Source of the DNA: Actinobacteria bacterium UBA6100
GTDB lineage: Bacteria; Actinomycetota; Coriobacteriia; Anaerosomatales; Anaerosomataceae
DNA: 64,000 nucleotides
Assembly: GCA_002423585.1 (NCBI GenBank)
Contig: DIWS01000004.1
Location: 62,001-126,000 of the forward strand
Reading direction: 5' to 3'
The notes under the pieces are model-generated. The model did not search any database. It saw nothing but the letters and a program-made list of their open reading frames with translations, and was not told where the DNA came from. The position numbers were made by a program, and so were the translations under genes. The stretch's first letter is position 1. Each line of letters starts with the position of its first letter. Shown one piece after another: positions 34,126 through 41,435 of the stretch.

Positions 34126-35550
34126 ATGACAGCGAAGACGCTTCCGTCGCTCCGGTGGCAACTCGCGTTCGCGTTCGCGGGTGTCGCGCTGCTTACGGCG
34201 GCGGTCTTGGCGGGCGGGATGCTTACGATGCTGTCTCACCAGTATGCCCGAGCCGAGACAGAGTTCCTGCGCGAAGGTGCAAGGCGCGCCCTGGATGAGC
34301 CGATCAAGGATGGTTCCAAGTCGGCGCTTCGCTCTTGGACGATAGGAGCTGCCTTGGCCGCGCAAGCGCGGGTGCGAGTATACGACGGCGCTGGTGTGCT
34401 ACTGGCGGACTCGGGTAGCCCGGCGAATCTGGATCCCTCAATGATCGGCGGGCTGTCGCCCAGACCCGGCATGGCAGCAGAGGGAGCGGCCGCGCCCTCG
34501 CCAGCTAGTGCTTCACCTGAAACGCGAACTACCTCGGAGAAGGTTCTGCGCGTTGCTCTACCGGTGGGCGCTGCAATCACGGGCGGATACCTGGTGCTCT
34601 CTGAGGCGCCTGCGCAGGGTCCCATCGTTCTGTCGCGCGTCAGTCAGACCTCGCTCGTGGCGGGTGTTCTTGCCGTGCTGGCGGCGGCGCTCACCGGCTA
34701 CCTTCTCTCGCGTCGCATCGCGCGACCGCTCTCCGAACTCGCGCAGGTGACTGACCGCATGGCTGAGGGCGACCTCAGTGTCCGCGCGGATGCCGGAGGC
34801 AGTGTAGAGGTCGCCCAACTCAGCGATTCCTTCAACACGATGGTCGCGCAAACCGGCTCAACGATGGATGCCCTGCGTCGGTTCTTGGCTGACGCCGCAC
34901 ATGAACTCGGAACCCCGCTGACCGCGCTCCAGACCGACCTGCAACTCGCCGAGCGGGCGGCGTCCACTCCTGACGAACGCCGTTTGGTCGAGCGGTCGTT
35001 CGCACAGGCCCAGCGGCTGCGTTCGTTAGTGGACGGGCTGCTCAGTCTCTCCCGCATCGAGGGCGGTACCAGCACCCCCGCAGGGACACTCGACGTGACC
35101 GCGGCCGTCCACTCGGCAGTGGATGCGGTCGCCTCACGCGCCGAGCAGGCCGGCCAATCACTTGAACTGGACGCACCGTCGGGCCCAGTGTGCGTACTCG
35201 CAGATCAGGCCCGCTTCAGCGTGATCGTCATGAACCTTCTCGACAACGCCATCAAGTTCACGCCCGACGGCGGCACCATCTCCGTGTCACTACGGATCGA
35301 CGGCCCAGAGGCTCTTCTCGCCGTGCGAGATGACGGCGTCGGAATTCCGATTGATGAGCGCGAGCAGGTCTTCTTCCGCTTCAGTCGTGGCAGAGGGGCG
35401 GCGGGGGTCCCCGGAAACGGGCTGGGTCTGGCAATCGTCAAGGCAGCGGTAGACAGTATGGGTGGCGCCATCGTCGTAGAGGACGCCGCTCCGGGTACTC
35501 GCTTTACGGTGCGGATGCCGCTGGCAGAGGTGCCTACGGAGAAGGTATAG
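34126..35550 (+). CDS. membrane sensor histidine kinase
   Basis: 474 residues. Two membrane helices at about 12-34 and 172-193 enclose a ~135-residue extracytoplasmic sensor with a Pro/Ser/Ala-rich patch. HAMP follows, then HisKA: RRFLADAAHELGTPLTAL carries the phospho-His, with Gly where most kinases have Arg (AHELRTPL). The ATPase has the N box NLLDNAIKFTPDGG, DDGVGIP and GNGLGLAIVKAAV. Everything needed for autophosphorylation is present. Codon use is a little less biased than in neighbours. Confidence 0.92.
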   Translation: MTAKTLPSLRWQLAFAFAGVALLTAAVLAGGMLTMLSHQYARAETEFLREGARRALDEPIKDGSKSALRSWTIGAALAAQARVRVYDGAGVLLADSGSPANLDPSMIGGLSPRPGMAAEGAAAPSPASASPETRTTSEKVLRVALPVGAAITGGYLVLSEAPAQGPIVLSRVSQTSLVAGVLAVLAAALTGYLLSRRIARPLSELAQVTDRMAEGDLSVRADAGGSVEVAQLSDSFNTMVAQTGSTMDALRRFLADAAHELGTPLTALQTDLQLAERAASTPDERRLVERSFAQAQRLRSLVDGLLSLSRIEGGTSTPAGTLDVTAAVHSAVDAVASRAEQAGQSLELDAPSGPVCVLADQARFSVIVMNLLDNAIKFTPDGGTISVSLRIDGPEALLAVRDDGVGIPIDEREQVFFRFSRGRGAAGVPGNGLGLAIVKAAVDSMGGAIVVEDAAPGTRFTVRMPLAEVPTEKV

Positions 35551-35639
35551 GAAGCCCAATCCAAGCGCCACGGCATCAGCGCAGAGTGATGGCTTGAGTA
35601 GTCAACGCTCATTCGCGCGGGTTACAAACGCGTCTACTA

Positions 35640-35684
35640 AGCCCGACCAGCGCATCACGAGGCACCCTTCGGGGTGCCTCGTTT
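35640..35684 (+). repeat. direct repeat, copy 2: tRNA-Pro 3' end plus terminator hairpin
   Basis: AGCCCGACCAGCGCAT is identical to the tRNA-Pro 3' end and flank, followed by CGAGGCACCC-TTCG-GGGTGCCTCG and TTT, a perfect 10-bp terminator stem. The bases before it (GGGTTACAAACGCG) only vaguely recall a T arm, so no tRNA is encoded here. It also serves as terminator for the two-component operon. Confidence 0.8.
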
Positions 35685-35771
35685 CGCGTACGGTTCCTGC
35701 CTTGACGGTCTCGATCGTACGACGGGGAGGAACGTACCTGATACGCGTCCGCTCAACGGAGAGAGGTCGCG

Positions 35772-36044
35772 ATGGGATTCGACGTCAAGATCAAGGATGC
35801 GGCTGAAGAAGCTGCAGGCAAGGTGAAGGAGTGGGTCGGAGACAAGACGGGCAACGAGCAGCTCGAAGCAGAGGGCAAGCGTGATCAGGCGGTCGCGAAG
35901 ACCAAGGAGGCAGTCGAGGCCGTGAAGGATGATCTCGGCGACAAACTCGACGACGCGCACGACTCCCTGAGCGAGAAGGTCGGGGATCTGAGTGACACGG
36001 TGGCCGATAAGGCCGCTGAGGTGAAGGATCGGGCAGACGGCTAG
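35772..36044 (+). CDS. CsbD-like stress protein
   Basis: 90 residues, ATG after GAGAGG. Very polar and helical: KDAAEEAAGKVKEWVGDKTGNEQLEAEGK is split by the CsbD family's G-N-x-x-L-E-x-E-G-K pattern, followed by Lys/Asp/Glu-rich heptads. CsbD is an abundant general-stress protein in Bacillus with unknown biochemistry. It stands alone between a terminator and a gene-free stretch (36045-36219) in which I see nothing further. Confidence 0.85.
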   Translation: MGFDVKIKDAAEEAAGKVKEWVGDKTGNEQLEAEGKRDQAVAKTKEAVEAVKDDLGDKLDDAHDSLSEKVGDLSDTVADKAAEVKDRADG

Positions 36045-36219
36045 CCGTCTGGCTGCGAGTCCGCGGTCGGGAGAATGACTGTATCCCTTCTCATCATTCG
36101 ACCAGGTCAGCGCTGCGACCAGGAGCGCGATTGACGACGTAACCGAGAAGGCGAAGCGAGTCGTCAACCCATAGAAGTAGTGGCGAACAGGATGGGGCAA
36201 CACCAAGGGGGAGTGCAGT

Positions 36220-36846
36220 GTGGCGAGTCGATCCGGCGGAGCCAAGCCCGATTGGTATGCGGACCCGATGGGTCGTCATCAGTACCGCTACTGGGACGGA
36301 GCGAGCTGGACGGATCACGTTGCGGACGCCGGAGAACAGAGCGTGGATGCGTTGTCGGCCCGGCGCACGATAACCGGGAAGGAGCTTCCGGAGGTCCTGA
36401 TCGCCGCGCTTCAGGACGCGGACGTCGAGGTGCAGAAGTCGGCGGCCCGGGCGTTGGGTGGTCGCGGGGGCGCAGCGGCAGTGGAGCCGTTGCTCGCATG
36501 CCTTGAATCGGAAGATGTGAACCTGCGCACGTATGCGATGCAGGCACTCGTGGAAACCGAGGCGGCCGAGGCTGCATTGGTGGCCGCCCTGGGCGCTCCC
36601 GAGTATCATCCACCCGATGCGAAACTCGACGCTCTCACCGATGCGGTACGGTTCGGCCTGCTGAAGGGTTCCTCACGATGCAATCGGATCCTCCGGTTAG
36701 CGTTCAAGCAGAGCTGGATGTCGCCCAAGTCGCTTGCGCTTCTCGGTCTCCTGATGGAGAACGGAGATCCGGTCGGACTGCAGCTGTCTATGGCTGTCAA
36801 TGCGGACGACAGGGCCGCCGTTGAGCGTATCCTGGCGTCGTTCTGA
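36220..36846 (+). CDS. DUF2510 and HEAT-repeat protein
   Basis: 208 residues from GTG 36220. The N-terminal PDWYADPMGRHQYRYWDGASWTDHV is the DUF2510 motif common in actinobacterial membrane-associated proteins. Residues ~55-125 form HEAT-like repeats (VEVQKSAARALGGRGGAAAVEPLLACL). The last third is helical and unrecognised. No membrane helix is present. It probably binds another protein; the role is unknown. Confidence 0.75.
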   Translation: MASRSGGAKPDWYADPMGRHQYRYWDGASWTDHVADAGEQSVDALSARRTITGKELPEVLIAALQDADVEVQKSAARALGGRGGAAAVEPLLACLESEDVNLRTYAMQALVETEAAEAALVAALGAPEYHPPDAKLDALTDAVRFGLLKGSSRCNRILRLAFKQSWMSPKSLALLGLLMENGDPVGLQLSMAVNADDRAAVERILASF

Positions 36847-36949
36847 GAAGGATCAGCTATGACTGGGCCGTCCCGTCTCGCGTTGCGCCCTTCGGCGCGG
36901 CACTGCGCAGCGCGGTAGTCTGCGCTGCGGCTGACAGCCGCCGACGTGG

Positions 36950-37822
36950 CTACTTCTTCGGCGGCAGTGGCACGAGCACCGACGTGCGCGCCTTGTAGGC
37001 CTCGTAGTCGGCCTGTCCGCCCCAGGTCTTGTCCGCGTGCTTCTCGAGAAGCGGCACGCCGCTCACCCGCGTGATGAGCAGGAAGACGAAGACCGGGGAG
37101 ATGAGCGTGACGAGTTGCCAGCCCTGAAGGGCCGGAGCCGCGATGAGCGCCATGCCTGACCACAGCGTGATCTCGCCGAAGTAGTTGGGATGACGTGACC
37201 AGGACCAGATCCCCGTGTGGATGAAGCGGCCCTTGTTGCCGGGATCGGCCTTGAATCGGCTCTTCTGAAGGTCGGCGATCGCTTCGATCGTGAATCCGAA
37301 GAGCCACACGAGCGCGCCGGCGATCATGAACCCATCAACATCGACCGGGCTGGCCGAGGTGATCGCAGCAAGCGCCGCTCCGGCCGTGAGCGTCAGCCAC
37401 AACCCCTGGATGGTCCAGGCGTTGAGGAACCGGACGAACGACGGCTTGATGTCGTCGAAGCGGCCGTCCTTGCCCGCCTTCATCACTCTGCGGAATAGGA
37501 ACGTCCCGAGCCGTGCCGCCCACACGATCACGAGCGCGGTGACGAGCGTCGACCGCGCGTCGAGCGGGGCGGCGAGCGTTGCCGCGAGCAGTGTCATGGA
37601 GATGTAGGTCAGGCTGCCCGTCAGGTCGTAGAAGCGCTCGGTCTGCATGATGAACGCCGGGATGAAGGCGACGATCTGGATGAGGAACATCAGGCCCACC
37701 ACGAGGGCGAATACAGGGATGTCGCCGACCGAGGCGCCACCTTGCGAGCCGGCCCAGGCGACGCCGGCCCCGAGCACGAGAACGAGCGGGGTGATGAGGG
37801 CACTCAAGAGGGAGTTCTTCAT
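36950..37822 (-). CDS. DUF1295 family membrane protein (steroid 5-alpha-reductase-like fold)
   Basis: 290 residues; start at MKNSLL (37822) with AAAGGGCG upstream. Seven or so membrane segments, ending with SRHPNYFGEITLWSGMAL, the C-terminal signature of DUF1295 and related reductases and methyltransferases. Bacterial members are probably NADPH-dependent enoyl or steroid-type reductases; the substrate is unknown. It is divergent from the ICMT-like gene that follows, another member of the same broad fold. Confidence 0.85.
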   Translation of the reverse strand: MKNSLLSALITPLVLVLGAGVAWAGSQGGASVGDIPVFALVVGLMFLIQIVAFIPAFIMQTERFYDLTGSLTYISMTLLAATLAAPLDARSTLVTALVIVWAARLGTFLFRRVMKAGKDGRFDDIKPSFVRFLNAWTIQGLWLTLTAGAALAAITSASPVDVDGFMIAGALVWLFGFTIEAIADLQKSRFKADPGNKGRFIHTGIWSWSRHPNYFGEITLWSGMALIAAPALQGWQLVTLISPVFVFLLITRVSGVPLLEKHADKTWGGQADYEAYKARTSVLVPLPPKK

Positions 37823-37998
37823 ATCGGTCGCCCTTTCCGGTGAACGGGGGGTCGCAGAGCGCGGTCCGCTCAGGAGATGTCTCCATGGGGACATGGTAGT
37901 CCATATCCGTCGGCCATCGGAGGTGCACTGCTTGCGGGGATAATCGCTCCATGGCGCTTCGGCGTGGGCAGTGCGATCGCACCAGGCAGGTGAGGCTC

Positions 37999-38397
37999 GT
38001 GAGTACGGCGCGTCGCGTGATGCAACTCGTAGGCCTGGCGATGGTTGCCGTATGGCTCCCGCTGCTTCTGGCCGGTATATCGTCGCTTCGGTCGCGGGGA
38101 CGGTTGGGCGACTCCGATGTGCTGATAGTGACCGGACCCTATGCGTGTGTTCGGCACCCGCTCTACGCGGGCCTGTCCCTGACGGCGGTCGGATTGGGGC
38201 TCATCTGCGGTCTGCGGAGGCTTGTCCTGGCGGGTGCCGGGTGGCTCGTGGTCACCCGCCTGTGGTCCATCGGCGAGGAGCGCAAACTCGTCGAGCGCTT
38301 CGGTGCGCGGTACGCGGACTATCGAACGGCCACTCCGGCGGTCATCCCCGACGGTGCGTGCCTGCTGCGGTCGTGCCGGGGGACGCGCCAGCGCTGA
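37999..38397 (+). CDS. isoprenylcysteine carboxyl methyltransferase-like membrane protein
   Basis: 132 residues from GTG 37999 (GTGAGG upstream); an earlier ATG at 37951 would add 16 basic residues. Four membrane segments; VTGPYACVRHPLYAGL and EERKLVERFGARYADY are the ICMT/PEMT-like SAM-binding blocks (RHP-Y and the E-E pair). It likely methylates a lipid or prenyl-type substrate. Shorter than average but complete in its core. Confidence 0.78.
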   Translation: MSTARRVMQLVGLAMVAVWLPLLLAGISSLRSRGRLGDSDVLIVTGPYACVRHPLYAGLSLTAVGLGLICGLRRLVLAGAGWLVVTRLWSIGEERKLVERFGARYADYRTATPAVIPDGACLLRSCRGTRQR

Positions 38398-38475
38398 TGG
38401 GCCCCGGCCGCTCCGGTTTGTCGTCGGCTCCGTCGCTGCTACACTTTCCGTCTGAAGCCGACACAGAGGTGGCGA

Positions 38476-39759
38476 ATGGCACGGGAGCACAGCGGACGCG
38501 GACAGCGGGGTGGCACAGAGCGTCGCGGGTCGGCGCGGCGCGTGCCGGACGCGGTCTCCGACAGCATCCCCGTGACCGGGGAAGGCCGCCCCTCGCGTAG
38601 CGCCCGGCACGCGAAGCCGGCTCGTCGCACGCACGCATCCCGGCGCACGGGACGCCCGGCCGGCGAGGGCCTGCCGGGTCGGCACAGCGCGCCACGGGCG
38701 ACTCGATCATCACGCGGCCGAAGCGGTTGCGGCCGGGTCATCCTCGGCGTGGTGGTCGTGTTCGCACTGCTCGCGGTGGCGGGCGCTGCCGTGGGGCGCT
38801 ACCTTCTCTATCATCCCGAGACCGAGGTCGCGGCCGGACAGCCGGTTCACGTCGTGGTCGAGCAGGGTTCCACGACCGCCGAGATCGCCTCGATGCTCGC
38901 GGAGCTCGGCGTGATCGATAACGCGCTCATGTTCCGGTACCGGGCCCGCAAGTCGGGTCTCGACGGGTCGCTCAAGCCGGGCGAGTACGATCTGGCCACC
39001 GGTATGCCCTACGAGATGGTTCTCCAACGCCTCGCCGAGGGTCCCGTCATCGTCACTGTCGACGTGCCGATCCCCGAAGGGTTCACCGCGCGCCAGATCG
39101 CGGAGCGTTTCGCCGCGCGCACCGGGTTGCCGCAGGAGGAACTGTTGGTGCTGATTACCCAGGGCGCCCCCCAGTTCGCCGCCGAGCATCCCTACCTGGC
39201 ACGGGCCCACAACGGCTCGCTCGAGGGGTTCCTGTTCCCGGCCACGTACACCGTCAAGGCGGACGCCACGCCCACTGAGGTAGTGGAGAAGATGCTCGAT
39301 GAGTTCGACCGGCGCATCGCCACGATCGATCTGACCTACGCGTCCTCCCGCAACCTCGACGTCTTCGACGTGGTGACCATCGCTTCCATACTCGAGCGCG
39401 AGGCGAAGCTCCCGGAGGAGTTCCCGCTGGTGAGTTCGGTCATCTACAACCGTTTGGCGAAGCCGATGCGTCTCCAGTTGTGTGCGAGTGTCCTGTACAC
39501 GCTGCCCGCGGGCACGACCTCGCTCACCAACGACGATCTCGACGAGGACAGTCCCTACAACACCTACATGAACGATGGCCTGCCGGTCGGACCCATCAGC
39601 AACCCGGGGATGGCCGCGCTCGTAGCCGCCGCGGCGCCCGCGCAGACGAACTACCTCTACTACGTGCTCACCGGCGAGGACGGCTCGCAGACGTTCACCG
39701 CCACCTACGACGAGTTCCTCCGGGCGAAGCAGTCATCAGCCGCCATCCGCAACAACTGA
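38476..39759 (+). CDS. mltG: endolytic murein transglycosylase
   Basis: 427 residues. A long basic, disordered cytoplasmic N-terminus (~1-83, many Arg/Ser/Gly) precedes one membrane helix (VILGVVVVFALLAVAGAAV). A LysM-like region includes PEGFTARQIAERF, and the YceG/MltG catalytic domain has LEGFLFPATYTV, IASILEREAKLPEEFPLVSSVIYNRL with the catalytic Glu, and LPVGPISNPGMAAL. It cuts nascent glycan strands to set their length. The long N-terminal tail is typical for actinobacterial MltG. Confidence 0.92.
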   Translation: MAREHSGRGQRGGTERRGSARRVPDAVSDSIPVTGEGRPSRSARHAKPARRTHASRRTGRPAGEGLPGRHSAPRATRSSRGRSGCGRVILGVVVVFALLAVAGAAVGRYLLYHPETEVAAGQPVHVVVEQGSTTAEIASMLAELGVIDNALMFRYRARKSGLDGSLKPGEYDLATGMPYEMVLQRLAEGPVIVTVDVPIPEGFTARQIAERFAARTGLPQEELLVLITQGAPQFAAEHPYLARAHNGSLEGFLFPATYTVKADATPTEVVEKMLDEFDRRIATIDLTYASSRNLDVFDVVTIASILEREAKLPEEFPLVSSVIYNRLAKPMRLQLCASVLYTLPAGTTSLTNDDLDEDSPYNTYMNDGLPVGPISNPGMAALVAAAAPAQTNYLYYVLTGEDGSQTFTATYDEFLRAKQSSAAIRNN

Positions 39760-39825
39760 GCCCCGGCGGGGCGTGAAGCGGTATCCTGGTGGACGTCAGG
39801 ACGGTGACCGGCAGGGGAGGGCGCG

Positions 39826-40779
39826 GTGGCGGCACTGATCACGGCACGCTGGATCGCCGAGGGTGTCCTGCGTTCGGACGGACTCGATTCGATCCCGGCC
39901 GACTTCGCAGGCCCCGTGTGGATAGACGTCATCGAGCCCGATGAGGAAGCGCTCCGGGCGGTGAGTGCCCGGTTCCCGTTGCCGCCACTAGCCATCGAGG
40001 ACTGCGTCCACTTCCCGCAGCGGCCGAAACTCGACGGGTATCACTCCCAGTCGTTCCTGATCTGGCTGCTTCCGCAGATGCTCATCGGCGACGGGGTCGA
40101 GTCGCACGAGCTCGACGTCTTCCTAGGCGAGGAGCACCTCATCACCGTTCACCGCGCCGATTCCCCGGCGCTCGACCGGATCATGGCGCAGGCCGATGCC
40201 CACCTCGCGCGTGGCGTCGAGTGGACCCTGCACGCGATCCTGGACGCCGCCGTCGACGAGGTGTTCCCGATCGTGGAGGCGCTCTCCGACGAGCTCGAGC
40301 AGCTGCAGGATCTCATGATCGCCGATGCCCGGCCCGAGCACCTGCAGCGCCTGTATGCCGCCAAGCGGGCGCTCGTGCGCCTCCACAAGGTGGTCAACCC
40401 CGAGCGGGACGTGGTCCGGGGGCTCGCCCGGCTCGAGGCGTTCGTGGAACCGGACGCGTACATGTACTTCCAGGATGTGGGCGACCATCTCGCGCGGCTC
40501 GGCGATACCATCGACACCTACCGCGAGGTCGCCAACGGCACGATGGACATCTACCTCTCATCGCAGAGCAATCGCATGAACGGCATCATGAAGCAGCTCA
40601 CGGTGGTGGCCACCATCTTCATGCCGCTCACGCTGATCTCGGGCATATACGGGATGAACGTGCTCAAGGGGATGTGGCCTCCTGCAGACGCAGGCTGGTC
40701 GTTTGCGGCCATCATGGCTGCGATGGCGGTTATCGCCGTCTGGATGATGCTGTTCTTCCGAAGGAGGGACTGGTGGTAG
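39826..40779 (+). CDS. corA: CorA-type magnesium/divalent cation transporter
   Basis: 317 residues from GTG 39826 with GGGGAGGG upstream. A cytoplasmic alpha/beta funnel and the long stalk helix precede two C-terminal membrane helices; ISGIYGMNVLKGMW has the GMN signature of the pore mouth, and the tail RRRDWW is the usual basic end. It forms a pentameric Mg2+ channel. It overlaps pgsA by seven bases. Confidence 0.93.
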   Translation: MAALITARWIAEGVLRSDGLDSIPADFAGPVWIDVIEPDEEALRAVSARFPLPPLAIEDCVHFPQRPKLDGYHSQSFLIWLLPQMLIGDGVESHELDVFLGEEHLITVHRADSPALDRIMAQADAHLARGVEWTLHAILDAAVDEVFPIVEALSDELEQLQDLMIADARPEHLQRLYAAKRALVRLHKVVNPERDVVRGLARLEAFVEPDAYMYFQDVGDHLARLGDTIDTYREVANGTMDIYLSSQSNRMNGIMKQLTVVATIFMPLTLISGIYGMNVLKGMWPPADAGWSFAAIMAAMAVIAVWMMLFFRRRDWW

Positions 40780-41429
40780 AGGAACACGATGCGCAGCCGG
40801 TGACCGAAGAGGTTCACCACACGGTCTATTCGGTGGCGAACCTCATCACCGTCATGCGCTTGTTGCTGGTCCCGTTCTTCTTCACCGTGCTCGTGGACGC
40901 CGATGGTGAGCGAGGCCGCCTCACCGCATTCTTCATTTTCGCTGTCGCCGCCTCCACCGATTGGATCGACGGGCAGATCGCGCGGAGGACCAACACGGTC
41001 ACGCAGTTCGGCAAGATCGTCGATCCGCTTGTGGATCGCCTGTTGCTCGCTTCGGGTGTGGTGGGTCTGTATCTGATCGACGTGCTGCCGTTGTGGGTGC
41101 CGGTCGTGCTGCTCGCACGCGATGCGTACCTGCTTTACGGTGCGTACAAGCTCGAACACTACAAGGTTATCCTGCCGGTGACCTACATCGGGAAGGTCAC
41201 GACTGCCGTGCTGTTCACGGGCTTCGCATCACTCATCGCCGGGTGGCCGGAGGCATCCGGCGTCGGACTGCTCCAGACGCCATGGCTTCCGGGGCTTGGG
41301 GCGGCGTCCGCGCCGCTGGGCATCTGGTTCGTGTACGTGGGGGTGCTCCTGTCGCTATCGGCGGCCGTCCAGTACACACTCATCGCGGTGCGAGCACGGG
41401 CCGCTGCGATCGAGGCGGAACGGGGGTAG
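40773..41429 (+). CDS. pgsA: CDP-alcohol phosphatidyltransferase (phosphatidylglycerophosphate synthase-like)
   Basis: 218 residues. The GTG at 40773 lies inside corA's last codons with AAGGAGGGA ahead. Six membrane segments; STDWIDGQIARR...FGKIVDPLVDR matches the D-x2-D-G-x2-A-R-x8-G-x3-D-x3-D motif with all catalytic aspartates. It joins CDP-diacylglycerol to glycerol-3-phosphate or another alcohol, making membrane phospholipid; the alcohol cannot be read from the motif. Confidence 0.85.
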   Translation: MVEEHDAQPVTEEVHHTVYSVANLITVMRLLLVPFFFTVLVDADGERGRLTAFFIFAVAASTDWIDGQIARRTNTVTQFGKIVDPLVDRLLLASGVVGLYLIDVLPLWVPVVLLARDAYLLYGAYKLEHYKVILPVTYIGKVTTAVLFTGFASLIAGWPEASGVGLLQTPWLPGLGAASAPLGIWFVYVGVLLSLSAAVQYTLIAVRARAAAIEAERG

Positions 41430-41435
41430 AGCCGC

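Noticed and set aside
35600..35655. Second tRNA gene at the repeat copy
   Set aside because: Only the 3' end is present; no acceptor 5' strand, D arm or anticodon arm can be folded.
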